From assembly GCA_030068075.1 (NCBI GenBank), contig CM057832.1, positions 74,057,502 through 74,121,501 on the forward strand: a DNA stretch of 64,000 bases, given 5' to 3'. This DNA is from Paguma larvata (taxonomy: Eukaryota; Chordata; Mammalia; Carnivora; Viverridae). Below the pieces are notes generated by a model, which worked only from the letters and a program-made list of their open reading frames with translations, ran no database searches and was not told where the DNA came from. Of the stretch, positions 36,136-47,270 are shown piece after piece. Both the position numbers and the translations under genes were made by a program. Each line of letters starts with the position of its first letter. The first letter of the stretch is position 1.

Positions 36136-36141
36136 TATATT

Positions 36142-36184
36142 ATTGAGAGATATATATACACATATGTATATACACATATATATA
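36142..36184. repeat. TA/CA-rich microsatellite
   Basis: Imperfect (TA)n/(CA)n stretch: gatatatatacacatatgtatatacacatatatata. Confidence 0.85.
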
Positions 36185-36239
36185 AAATCTCCTTGAAAGC
36201 TAAAATCAAATGGTATGTTTCTTTGTAGTCTCTAACCTT

Positions 36240-36640
36240 CCACTGTCCAATATGGTAACCACCAGCCACCCATGGCTATTCAGTATTTGAAAGGTGGCTA
36301 GGGTGACCTTATCTCAACTTTATTTAAATTTAAGAACTACCATTCAATCATTGTAGAATTTAAGAATGTCACTATAGGAGACACTACTTCTTAAACTGTA
36401 AACTAAAACACAGATCAACGATCTCCAAGGAAAATCTATCATCTAAAATGCGATATGCTGTAAATACACGCTGGATTTCTAAGATTCAATATGAAAAAGT
36501 GATGGGAAATAATCCACTAATACTCGTTTTACATACATGTCATATTATTATTTAATAATATATATCATCAATATTTATTTCACCCATTTCCACCATTTCA
36601 CTGCTTTTCAAACACGTGGCTACCAGAAAAGCCAACATCT
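36240..36640 (-). mobile_element. Probable hAT-Charlie (MER1-like) MITE, degraded
   Basis: Left end 'ccactgtccaatatggtaaccaccagccacccatggctatt' and right part 'atttcacccatttccaccatttcactgcttttcaaacacgtggctacc' resemble the two ends of the non-autonomous hAT elements with gctgtccaatacggtagccact termini. Strongly diverged. Confidence 0.55.
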
Positions 36641-36721
36641 TTTTCTGAAAGACATTCCTTTTATTTCTCGCCATAGTGACTTTGTTCCTTGATCAGAAAA
36701 ATCCTTTAGCTGAAAGGACTT

Positions 36722-36941
36722 TTTACTTTTAATTTTTTTAATGTTTATTTATTTTTGAGACAGAGAGAGACAGAGCATGAGTGGAGGAAGGGCAGAGAGA
36801 GAGGAAGACACAGAATGTGAAGCAGGCTCCAGGCTCTGAACTGTCAGCACAGAGCCCGACGCGGGGCTCGAACTCCTGAACCACGAGATCATGACCTAAG
36901 CCTAAGTCGGACGCTCAACCGACTGAGCCACCCAGGTGCCC
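36722..36941 (-). mobile_element. Felid CAN-SINE, minus strand
   Basis: Complete SINE; perfect 12-bp duplication ctgaaaggactt at 36710-36721 and 36942-36953. It lies about 1 kb upstream of exon A in the sense orientation of PCSK5. Confidence 0.95.
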
Positions 36942-37190
36942 CTGAAAGGACTTCTAAGATCATCCTATCCAAGGATGGTGGAGAAGTTTCAAGTGCTAAG
37001 GATAACCTGTTTAGAGATGTTGACCTAACACTTAATCGAGAAGAATTCTGAGCTATGGTTGAGCCCAGAGAAAGGAGACTAGGGCTGAAGACTACTCTCT
37101 GCTCTAGATGCAGAAGAGGGATGTAGTAACCCCTATGGCATATTTGTCATTACTAATGAAGTCCAAGGTTCACTCCTTTGCCCTCAGTTT

Positions 37191-37403
37191 AAAAAAAATT
37201 TTTTTTAATGTTTATTTTTGAGAGAGAGAGATGGAGCATGAACAGGAGAGAGTCAGAGAGAGAGGGAGACACAGAATGTGAAGCAGGCTCCAGGCTCTGA
37301 GCTGTCAGCACAGAGCCCGATGCAGGGCTTGAACTCACGAACAGTGAGATCATGACCTGAGCTGAAGTCGGACGCTTAACGGACCGAGCCACTCAGGCGC
37401 CCC
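37191..37403 (-). mobile_element. Felid CAN-SINE, minus strand
   Basis: Complete SINE; perfect 12-bp duplication tgccctcagttt at 37179-37190 and 37404-37415. Forms an inverted pair with the SINE 48 bp to its right. Confidence 0.95.
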
Positions 37404-37451
37404 TGCCCTCAGTTTTAGAGATGAAGGTGCTTACAGAGGCTCTGAGATGTA

Positions 37452-37663
37452 GGGGCTTGGGTGGCTCAGTCAATTGAGAGTCCAGCTCTTGATCTCGGCT
37501 CAGGTGGTGAAATCAGGGTTTGTGAGTTCAAGCTCCACATTGGGCTCTGCACTGATGGTGCGAAACCTGCTTTGGATTCTGTCTCTCCTTCTCTCTGCCC
37601 CTCCCCCACCTGTGCTCGCTCTCTCTCTCTCAAAAAATAAATGAATAAACTTAAAAAAAAAAG
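37452..37663 (+). mobile_element. Older-type CAN-SINE, plus strand
   Basis: Head gggcttgggtggctcag, then 'gagagtccagctcttgatctcggctcagg' and 'gcactgatggtgcgaaacctgc', which differ from the common copies and suggest another subfamily. Flanked by 16-bp imperfect repeats gaggctctgagatgta (37436-37451) and gagaccctgagatgta (37664-37679). Confidence 0.92.
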
Positions 37664-37839
37664 GAGACCCTGAGATGTAAAGAGATGTGTTGAAAACAGC
37701 CCAACAGTGCCCAAATTCTATGTCATTACTTTTTACTTCATAGCATAGACCACACTCATCATGGGCTAGGACTACCATCTGTGCAACTGTAAACAAGTTC
37801 CTGCTTCCGACGGGTAGGTACACACACAAGTTTACACGA

Positions 37840-38560
37840 CAGAGAAATGCTCTGCTTTATCCACTTAGCAATGCCATGCGTATCTTCCTATGGAACTGGT
37901 CCACATGGCATTTAAAACCTTACTTGTATTTCAGCTCATCTTTTAGATGGCATACCTGCCCTTCCCCCCCCACCCACCAGTACTCTCTTTCACAAGCCAT
38001 CTATTCCTGGAAAGTTACCTAGTTTTTCACTAATATTAACTAGGCTATGAAGAACAATCCTGAGCAGTATATAAGTTTATACCTCGGGATAAGTACCTAC
38101 AAGTGTAATTATTCCATCAAAGAGTACAGAATATACCATCAATTTGTTCAGAAGATTAAAGTAATAAAACTAAACCTCGAAAAACCCCTGCAAGATAGAT
38201 AAATATTATTAGAAAACATCAAACTTTTGTGCATCACACACAAAAAAGAAATACCACAAGTCTACCTGAAGGACAATATGAAGAATGGATAAAATATCGG
38301 AGCGAACCCCTGTGTCTGTAAACCCCTATGAATGAGTTTTTCCATCTTTTCCATCCTTGCCAATTGGACATGACAAATGTTATCTCACTGTTGCTTCCCT
38401 TCTTATCCCCTCGGATTACATTTGATGTTGCACGTCTTTTCAAATCTTTATTAGCAATTTTTCTTTTCTGCTTTGTGAATAACATTTTCACGCCTTTTGC
38501 CCATATCTGTCGCATATACATTTCCAGATGTGTTATTTGGAACATAGCAATCTAATGGCA
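37840..38560 (-). mobile_element. Probable old LINE-1 (L1M) fragment, antisense
   Basis: 'gctatgaagaacaatcctgagcagtatataagtt', 'ctcactgttgcttcccttcttatcc', 'tcttttcaaatctttattagcaatttttcttttctgctttgtgaataac' and 'cgccttttgcccatatctg' follow the antisense L1 ORF2 end in loose order. Confidence 0.5.
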
Positions 38561-38687
38561 ATTTTAGGTCAGTCTGCACAGGAACTAATTTTGATGTACT
38601 TACATTTATCTTGCCATTCCGACATTTGACTGTACCACTTTAATCATCAGAAAAATGATCCATTTTTAAAGGAAAATAATATTTCTT

Positions 38688-38939
38688 AATATTTTTAATG
38701 TTTATTTTTGAGAGAGAGAGAGAGAGGGAGAGAGAGAGAGAGGGAAAGAGAGGGAGAGGGAGAGAGAGCATGAGCAGAGAAGGGGCAGACAGAAAGAGAG
38801 GGAGACACAGAATTGGAAGCAGGCTCCAGGCTCCGAGCTGTCAGCATAGAGCCGGATACCGGGCTGGAACCCACGAACCACGAGATCATGACCTGAGCTG
38901 AGGTCAGAAGCTTAACTGACTGAGTTGTCCAGATGCCCC
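38688..38939 (-). mobile_element. Felid CAN-SINE with expanded GA tract, minus strand
   Basis: SINE of about 252 bp, longer than its neighbours because of a GA-rich expansion (38710-38770). 17-bp duplication ggaaaata(a/g)tatttctt at 38671-38687 and 38940-38956, one mismatch. Confidence 0.93.
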
Positions 38940-38989
38940 GGAAAATAGTATTTCTTTTGTAAACTACAAGCTAAACTACAATTTTACCC

Positions 38990-40385
38990 CTGAGCCCAGA
39001 AATTATTTCATAGGAGTCTTCATTAGTCTCTGATTGCATATCACTGCATAGTGTTAATATTTTTTTTTCTCAAATGTTAAATTCCCTCTGTGAGTCCATT
39101 ATTCCTATACTTCATTGTATCTATTACTAACTAAGGCAAGTGCTACAGGGTCATAGGACTCGATATTAATTCTCCAACTGTTATTTAGAAGTCCACTGTG
39201 ACAAGCTTGTCCATTGTGTTAGGGATTTGATGTTTTCTGCTTCTGTCATTTTTTACTTTATTTAGAATGGAATTATTAAATCTTCCTAGTGAAACTATGA
39301 ATATGTAGTAAAACTCTAAGAAACCTAGGCAAAAAAACAAATTAAAATTAAGATACAGGTTGATAATTAAATTATATACCTTTTTTGCTCCCTTTACTGT
39401 CAAACATTCTGCGTTTGACACATATCAATGTGGCCAACATTCCTATCAGTTATAGCTCTTATAATATAGTTAGGTTTTTTTGAACCTAGGCTATCTTTGT
39501 CTTTAACTTGAGAGTAAAGGAATCTGCAGTGACTATATCCATTGTTATATGATACGTTTATGTTCATTTCCGTATGGATGTCACACATACTGTTAGCTAC
39601 TACTTATCATAGCTATTTAATCACAAATACCTAACATCGCAAAGTCTAAAGTCATCGATACTTTTTTCAACTTTTCCCAAACAATACGGAATACACTGTT
39701 TTAACTGTTTTACTCACCTCTTAACAAATGAGTTCCCCATGAGCATAGTTATACATTTTTTTTTAACTTTTGAAACTATCCCTTTGTGTCACTACTTCGA
39801 ATAATCGATGTTCGTTTAGATTTACCAATAACCTTTGCTCTATTCGTTTTGGTAGTTCTTAACTCCTTTTGGGGATCACTGATTTCTTCCTGAAGAACAT
39901 CCTATAAATGTGTCCATCAGTGAGTCTTTTGGTAGCCTCAGAAAATGATTTTACTGTTGCTCTTGAAAAAGAATTTCACTGAGTATATAATTGTAGACTA
40001 CCAGCACTTTCAAGAGGGTATTCCACGGTCATCTAGCTTTCATTGTTTCTGGCGAGAAATTAGCCATTTTGGCAATCGAGTTCTCTCTGGATACTTTTCC
40101 GATCTTCTCTTTGTCTTTTCTACTCTGTAGGTTCATTAAGATGTTGTACATTGGGATTTTTATTCTTTCTTGCAATTCCTAAACCAGTGATTTAGTGTTT
40201 AAATCTTCAGAAGTCTCAGCTCATACCTTTGAAAATGACCTTCTTCTTTCATTTCACCTTCAGACTTTCCATACCTTTTTCTCTCTGGGCTGCTCTCTAT
40301 GTAACTTGCTCAGTTCTATATTTCACTTATCTTCAGCCATGAGAACTTGCAGTTTAATCCATTCACTACATTACTTGCATTGATC

Positions 40386-40436
<51 letters not shown>

Positions 40437-40900
40437 GTCCCTTTTCAAACCCACCCGGTTAATTTGAATAGTCTCTTTAAAAAAAACACAAGCTTTTCAA
40501 TTGAATATATTGACACATATATTTCTTGGTATGTGTGACTTATATACAATAATTCTAAGATATGTGAATCTAATGCTGGTGTTTTTGGTGCTGGATTGTT
40601 TTCATGGTGATGTTTTCCCATGTGGGTGGCGAACGGTTCATTTAAGAGGCTTTTATCTTTATGCATTCTTTGAGGATGGAAGGGATGATGTTTTAGGAGT
40701 TCTGTTTTACGCAGAAGTCTCTTCTCACCTCAGTGAACCAAGTCTTATCTCCTTCTATCCCTGTGCTTTTAAAAATCTATGTCCAGGCTAGCTGGGATTG
40801 ACGGCTCATTCTGAAAAAATTCTTAGTGTCCACCTATTGCCTACCTAGGTTACAGTTCTGAACTTTCTCAGAGAAATACTCCAGCTGTCCCATTAGCTCA
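38990..40900 (-). mobile_element. Old LINE-1 (L1M-like) block, antisense, interrupted
   Basis: 'ttccacggtcatctagctttcattgtttctggcgagaaattagcc' and 'atcttctctttgtcttttctactctgtaggttc' resemble a familiar antisense L1M segment, as does 'gatttgatgttttctgcttctgtcattttttac'. Highly diverged; limits and family are guesses. A long (GT)n lies inside. Confidence 0.42.
40389..40434. repeat. (GT)23 microsatellite
   Basis: Uninterrupted GT repeat of 46 bp, between tgatcatt and aagtcc. Confidence 0.98.
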
Positions 40901-41416
40901 ACCATATACTAACGATTTTTTTAAATATTTTCCCAGGAGTTTTAGATGTGCTAGAGTAGAAGAGATTTAATTGAATATCTTTTCTACCATATTATTTTTA
41001 AAACATAAGAATTAACTTGGCTCTGTATTCCTCAAATGCAATAAAACCCTGCACATATTATGTTCAGCGTTAATGTACAGTGAATTCTCCTAAGTGAAGA
41101 AAAGAGTGACTATTTACTTGTAAAAACATTTCTTATAAAGATTTCTGTGTATCACTCTATGTCATGAGCAACTATGAACCATCTGGGGGGAATAGAGGAG
41201 TTATCCCTCTACTGCAGACGCATATATTTCAAATACCAGTTAAATGATATATTGGAACATACTGTAATGGAGGGTCCAAATTGCTAGCTCAGCTACAGCC
41301 AAACAGCCACTCTCTTCAGGTGACAATGATCAATATTCCACATAAAGTCCTACTCATCTTTGTATTTTTATATGTTAGTTGGATTCAGTGTTTTGACATG
41401 GACTTAAAATAGATCA

Positions 41417-41637
41417 GGGGCACCTGAGTGGCTCAGTTGGTTAAGCATCCAACTTCAGCTCAGGTCATGATCTCACAGTTCGTGGGTTCGATCCCTGTGT
41501 TGGGCTCTGTGCTGATAGCTCAGAGTCTGGAGCCTGCTTCAAATTCTGTGACTCCCTCCCTTTCTGCCCCTCCCCTGCTCATGTTCTGTCTCTCTCTCAA
41601 GAAAAATAAATAAACACTAAAAGAAATTTTAAAAAAC
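41417..41637 (+). mobile_element. Felid CAN-SINE, plus strand
   Basis: Complete SINE from ggggcacctgagtggctcag to an A-rich tail; perfect 12-bp duplication taaaatagatca at 41405-41416 and 41638-41649. Confidence 0.95.
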
Positions 41638-41649
41638 TAAAATAGATCA

Positions 41650-43076
41650 TATAACAATGGATATTGTTATCATTTGCTTAAGTATGTCAACAAGATTAAA
41701 TTTATTCCTTCTCTAAAAGAACAAGGGTGGTCAGCATTAAGAATATTCATGACATCAGTCAACTATCAAAGTCATAAAACAGAAAAAAGTCAGTGTTTCA
41801 GATAAATCTTTCTTCAGAGATAATAGAGTATACGCATATAGACTATTTTCAGCAAAAGAGAACAGTTCCAATAGATGTTAGTCCAGAAAACAATACGCTC
41901 ATTATACTACATTCTAATCTACGGCACCTAAATATGAATTTATTAGCCAACTTTCATGCAACACCCCTTAGAAAAGTAGTTGCTTAGCTTCTTTGCATAT
42001 CATCGTGATAACACTAAGACACATTATTTTCTGAGACCACAGAAGATAATCCAATGATATAAACTATACTGGATATTTAGACAAATGGCAAAATATATTG
42101 GACATCATGGAATATAAAGTGGATGTAGACCAGCTAGGAAGTAAAAAGTGCATCACTTTTCTGGTTCTCTTAAGCATATTATCATTGCTGCCAGAACCTG
42201 AGGAATTGCCACATGTTCTATGACATAATTTTTACTTGAATAAACCATTTTGGCTCTTAAAGAGTATCTTGATAAAGAGATCCTAACAGTCTCTGTTCTA
42301 CCGTTTCAAGTTTTCTCATCTACTAGAGAATCTGTTCCCAACAATAAACCATTGAAACTAAAGGTCTCCAGAAGTTTCACCTGGGGTCTATGATGGAAAA
42401 GAAGGAGAATGAGATCAGAGAGTGCCTGCTAAGTGATCTCCACAATATCATGAACTCATACTGGGGAAGTGAAGGGATTCTAGAATATGAGTTCCTAGGT
42501 GACTGTATCTTGCTAGGTGGTCAATACTGCCTTCCCGTATTCTCTCGCTGTCTCATAGCCCCAGAGTCACACTGCTTTGTGAACTTTGTTTCTTCCGTAT
42601 GAGTTAGTGTGGATGGAAACATTAACCTACTTGAGCTCTACTGGAGATCTGAAGACAAGCTGCCAGTAGGCTCAGCAAGGAGTCTGAGACAGCAGGACAC
42701 ATGCCAGAGGTCTACAGTTGCCACTGCATTGCTTGAGTGTCAACATTCAAGCCAAAAACCAAGCGATGACATCTTGGAGAAAAACTATTTTCTCCTTCAT
42801 TTCTTTCTGGAACCAACATCTTCAGCTCTTCATGGATTCGGTCTACCCCCTCACTGTTTTTATTCCCTTTTGACATCTGCTCTGCCCATTCTCTTTGGAA
42901 TGTTCTAATTTTGTTTCGATGTGACTGAAAACTTTCCATTTCAAAAGCTACCATGGAAAGAGAGAGGAGAGCACGAAATAATGACGTATTTGACGTGTTC
43001 TCCAAAACATCGCATAGAACTGGTATTTCTGATGCTCCCGCTGTTCTTGATAATATTACCACCTTATGCTTACATG
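41650..43076. other. Unassigned intronic sequence
   Basis: About 1.4 kb. No gene or repeat that I recognise; the open frames of 99-122 codons near 42600-43080 overlap on opposite strands and carry no known motif. Confidence 0.5.
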
Positions 43077-43089
43077 ACACTCTACAGTT

Positions 43090-43115
43090 TTTTAAAAAGT
43101 TTATTTATTTATTTA

Positions 43116-43211
<96 letters not shown>

Positions 43212-43340
43212 ATCCCAAACAGGTTCCACACTGTCAGCACAAAGCCCAACGTGGGGCTCAATCCCACAAGCTGTGAGATCATGACCTGAGCCAAAACCAA
43301 GAGTCAGACACTTCACCGACTGAGCCTCCCAGGCACCCCC
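43090..43340 (-). mobile_element. CAN-SINE with embedded TG/AG microsatellite, minus strand
   Basis: Older-type SINE ('aatcccaaacaggttccacactgtcag', 'gagccaaaaccaagagtcagac') with 13-bp duplication acactct(a/c)cagtt at 43077-43089 and 43341-43353. The GA-rich block has expanded into the repeat listed next. Confidence 0.92.
43120..43206. repeat. Compound (TG)n(AG)n microsatellite
   Basis: (TG)n from about 43120 with one C interruption at 43160, passing directly into (AG)n from about 43168 to 43206. Confidence 0.96.
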
Positions 43341-43355
43341 ACACTCTCCAGTTCT

Positions 43356-43510
43356 TTTAAGTATTTTAACCTCATCTGATTTTCGCCTCAACCCTCTCAA
43401 GTAAGCAAAACAGGTATCACTTCTCTAGTTTTACAAACGAGAAAATTCAGTCCGATGGTGACTGGAAGGTGAAAAACATGGCAGGGCCAAGACTATATTT
43501 GGCGCTCCTG
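43356..43510 (-). repeat. Possible MIR, antisense
   Basis: 'aacaggtatcacttctctagttttacaaacgagaaaattcagtccgatggtgac' resembles the antisense MIR core. Confidence 0.4.
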
Positions 43511-44039
43511 AACCCTTATGTGATGTCTTTTCACTATTCCAGCAAGAGGCACAGGGGCCCACGTCCCTGTCTTTGAATGGCTGCGAAGATTTCATGCCTT
43601 TTGGGTGCTACCCTGCTTGTTCCATGAGGTAGTTAGCAGCAACATCATTCCTTCATTACTACTGATGACAGGATATTTGACAGTATATTTTATAGAATCT
43701 CCCTAATAAATTACTCAGCTTGAGGTTGAAGAAGAAAATGCTGGGAATCTTAAGGAAACTTAAGAAGAACAGAAAAGAGCTGAAAACAGATTATTGCCCT
43801 ATCTTTGGTGAAAAGCTTTACCAAACCTCATGAAAAAGTTTAGGGGGGAAAAAAAGGTAAATTAGAAATTTTTTGAACTAACAAATCACACAGTCCACTT
43901 TTTGGTGATTAGTTTTTGTGAGACAATTAAGATACTAGCTTCTGAAGTGACTGCAATTATACATAGTCCCTGAGGCTCCCATAATATTAAACTTTTTATC
44001 ATACAAGGAAGGAATTCAGAAAAACTTATTCAAAGTAAC

Positions 44040-44321
44040 TGCTATGGACTGAATGTTTTTTATCCACCCCCACCCTCAATTCATATGTTGCAACCCTAAT
44101 CTCAGTGTAAGGATAAGTGGGGCTGGAGTCACGGGGAGGGTTTTAGGTCACTAGGGTAGAGCTGTGGAGATAGTAAGAAACAGATATAGCCAGAAACAGA
44201 GCCCTCACAGAGAACTGAATCTTGGACTTCTCAGCCTCCAGAACTGCGAAAAATAAAGATTGCTTGTTTAATTAAGCCACCCGGTCTATGGTATTCAATT
44301 ATTGCAGTCTCAGCTAAGACA
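44040..44321 (+). mobile_element. Solo MaLR-type LTR (MST/MLT1-like), plus strand
   Basis: Starts TGCTATGGACTGAATGTT and passes 'caattcatatgttgcaaccctaatctcagtgtaagg', 'gaatcttggacttctcagcctccagaactgcg', 'aattaagccacccggtctatggtatt' and 'cagctaagaca'. This is the order of ERVL-MaLR LTRs; no internal region is seen. Confidence 0.88.
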
Positions 44322-44423
44322 AAAACAAATAAATAGCTACGTAAAATAAGATATTCAAAGACACTCTGACAGCCTAATATTGAAAATAATCTTAAGCATG
44401 AACTCTAAATTATGACAGCTCTT

Positions 44424-44630
44424 TTTAAATTTTTTTTAACGTTATTCATTTTTGAGAGACAAAGAGTGAGCAGGGGAGGAACAGAGAGAGATGGAGACAC
44501 AGAATCCGAAGCAGACTCCAGGATCTGAGTTGTCAGCACAGAGCCCGACACGGGGGTCGAACCCACAAACCTCGAGATCATGACCTGAGCTGAAGTAGGA
44601 CGCTTAACCGACTGAGCCACCCAGGCGCCA
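44424..44630 (-). mobile_element. Felid CAN-SINE, minus strand
   Basis: Complete SINE; 19-bp duplication ctaaa(t/g)tatgacagctctt at 44405-44423 and 44631-44649 with one mismatch. Confidence 0.95.
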
Positions 44631-44649
44631 CTAAAGTATGACAGCTCTT

Positions 44650-45320
44650 ATATTTAGCAACAGACACTGTGAATCCTCCTCTTAGTCTTCAAGAAAAGAT
44701 ACACAATATTTAAGGAAATTAATGAAAGTGAGCATTCATCAACTGCTCCAAAATCTAGCAGACACGTTATAGATAAGAAAGTGAAAAACATATTTTATAA
44801 TATTAACTAGTCATAGGCCAACAAGGAGTTAGCATCAGATGTATCACATGTAAATGACTAGCAAAGTATTCTAAAAAGCAGAATGTTTCTTTTAGAAGTT
44901 TAAAATTACTTTTAGCTTGACACACACATACACACACACGAAGTACATAGAAAAACTAGCGAACTCTGAATAAAGTCTGCAGAGTGTATTCATGACGATT
45001 TCCTGACTTTGATATTCACTCTAATTATATAAGTTGTTATCAATGGAGGAATCTAGATGAAGGATGTGGGGGGGCTTATAATATTTTTTTTGCAACTTTC
45101 TGTGAATTTATAATTGTTTTTTTTTTTTAAGTTAAAAAGATCAATGTAGGTCTGAAGAATCTCCAGTTATTTACAATATTGCAAATTAGGGTTGTAATTC
45201 AAGACAAGTATTTTAGACAATATGAAATAATGACAACAAGATAAATAAAACTCAAGTGGTCAGTATACTGCCTTTTTAAAAACGTTTAGATTTTTCACAA
45301 ATTTATTTTTAAAAATTTTT
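44650..45320. other. Unassigned intronic sequence
   Basis: AT-rich, no gene seen. T runs at about 45085-45092 and 45118-45128, with a short (CA)n at 44920-44939. Confidence 0.5.
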
Positions 45321-45330
45321 TGGTTTATTT

Positions 45331-45532
45331 TTTTAAATGTTTTTATTTATTTTTGAGAGACAGAGCGTGAGCAGGGGAAGGGCAGAGAGAGAGGCAGACA
45401 CAGAATCTGATGCAGGCTCCAGGCTCTGAGCCATCAGCACAGAGCCCGATGCGGGGCTGGAACTCACAGACCGTAAGATCATGACCTGAGCCGAAGTCGG
45501 CTGCCCAACCGACTGAGCCACCCAGGCGCCCC
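45331..45532 (-). mobile_element. Felid CAN-SINE, first of a tandem pair, minus strand
   Basis: SINE flanked by a 10-bp repeat tggtttattt at 45321-45330 and 45533-45542. Same subfamily as the next copy (gagccatcagcac, actcacagaccg). Confidence 0.93.
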
Positions 45533-45542
45533 TGGTTTATTT

Positions 45543-45754
45543 ATTTTTTTTAATGTTTATTTATTTTTGAGAGACATAGAGGCACAGCGTGAACAGGGGA
45601 AGGGCAGAGAGAGAGGGAGACACAGAATCGGAAGCAGGCTCCAGGCTCTGAGCCATCAGTACAGAGCCCGACGCGGGGCTCGAACTCACAGACCGCGAGA
45701 TCATGACCTGAGCTGAAGTCGGCCGCCCAACCGACTGAGCCACCCAGGCGCCCC
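45543..45754 (-). mobile_element. Felid CAN-SINE, second of a tandem pair, minus strand
   Basis: Near-identical copy directly beside the previous one, same orientation. T-rich flanks (tattttttttaa on both sides) may be its duplication. Both sit at the 3' end of the antisense LINE-1 that follows, probably in its A tail. Confidence 0.93.
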
Positions 45755-45769
45755 TATTTTTTTTTAAGT

Positions 45770-47270
45770 GAAGTATAATTAACACAGTGTTCTCTCAGTT
45801 TCAGGTGTACGATACAATAATTCGACAATTCTGTACATTTCTCAGTGCTCATCATCAAAGTAAGTGTAGTCTTAATCCTTTTTATCTATTTCACTCATCA
45901 CCCCCACCCTCAACATCCCCCCTCTGGCAGCCACCAGCTTGTTCTCTGGATTTAAGTTTGGTTTTTGGGTCTCTTCTTTCCTTTGTTCTTTTGATTCTCA
46001 AATTCCACTTATGAGTGAAATCATACGGTATTTGTCCTTCTCCAACTTAACTCACTTAGCATTACATGGGGTCCATCGTGTTGTTGCAAATAGTAAGATT
46101 TCATTGTTTTTAATGGTTGAGTAGAATTCCACTGTATGTATATACCTTATCTTTATCCATTCATCTATCGATGGACACTTGGGTTGCTTCCATATCTTGG
46201 CTATTGTAAACAAGGTTGCAATAAACACAGTGCTGTCTGTATCTATTCAAATTAGTGTTTTGTTTTCTTTGGGTAAATACCCAGTAAGGAAATTATTGGA
46301 TCATATGGTAATCCTATTTTTAATTTTTTAAGGAGGCACCATACTGTTTCCACAGTGGCTGCACAAACTTTCATTCCCCCCAACAGTGCATAAGGGTTTC
46401 TTTTTCTGTACATCCTCACAAACACCTGCTATTTCTTGTCTTGTTGATTTTAGCCATTTTGACAAGATGACATCACATTGTGGTTTTGATTTGCATTTCC
46501 CTGACGATTAGTGATGTTGAGTGTCTTTTCAGATGTCAGTCATTTGTATGTCTTCTTTGGAAAAATGTCTATTCAGATCCTCTGCCCATTTGTTCAGATT
46601 ATTCATTTGTTTGTTTATTGGTGTTGGATTGTGTAAGTTCTTTATACTGTTTTGATTACTACAGCTTTGCAGTATATCTTGAAATTTGGTACAGTGATCT
46701 CTCCAGCTTTGTTGCTGTTTCTTAAAATTGCTTTGGCTACTTAGGGTCTTTTGTGGTTGCATACAAATTTTAGGATTATTTGTTCTAGTTCTATGAAAAA
46801 TGTTGGTATTTTGATAGGGATTACTTTAGATCTATAAATTGCTTTGGGCAGAACATTTTAGCAACATAGGTTCTTCCGGTCTATGGGCACGTTGGCTCTT
46901 TCCCTTGGTTTGTATCTTCAATTTCTTTCATTACTGTTTTATAGCTTTGGAGGATAGGTTTTTTACCTCCTTAGTTAAGTTTATTCTTAGGTATTTTATT
47001 CTTTTTAGTGCAACTATAAATGGGACTGCTTTCTTAATTTCTCCTTCTTTATTATTAGTGCATAGAATAAAACAGATTTCTCTACATTCCTTTTGTATTC
47101 TGAGGCTTAATTGAATTCATTTATCAGTTCTAGGATTTTTTTGGTGGAGTCTTCAGAATTTTCCATATATAGTATCAGATCATCTGCATTAATGAAGGTT
47201 TTATGTCTTTAAACCACGTTAGATGTCTTTTATTTATTTTTCTTGTCATTATACCACTTTAATAAGTTCT
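45770..47270 (-). mobile_element. LINE-1 3' part, antisense, with internal deletion
   Basis: Read on the plus strand it is the reverse complement of L1 3' UTR and the ORF2 C-terminal half: 'tgttgttgcaaatagtaagatttcattg', 'tccattcatctatcgatggacacttgggttgcttccat', 'ggatcatatggtaatcc', 'gattactacagctttgcagtatatcttgaaa'. On the minus strand the ORF2 stretch NKWAEDLNRHFSKED is visible, followed by a jump in the L1 order at 46644-46646. It has many stops and is inactive. The strand is the sense strand of PCSK5. Confidence 0.9.

Noticed and set aside
42609..43080. Overlapping frames of 99 and 122 codons on opposite strands
   Set aside because: No motif or homology recognised; opposite-strand overlap in unassigned intron.
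43109..43400. Frames rich in TH or SL repeats
   Set aside because: Translation of the (TG)n(AG)n microsatellite.
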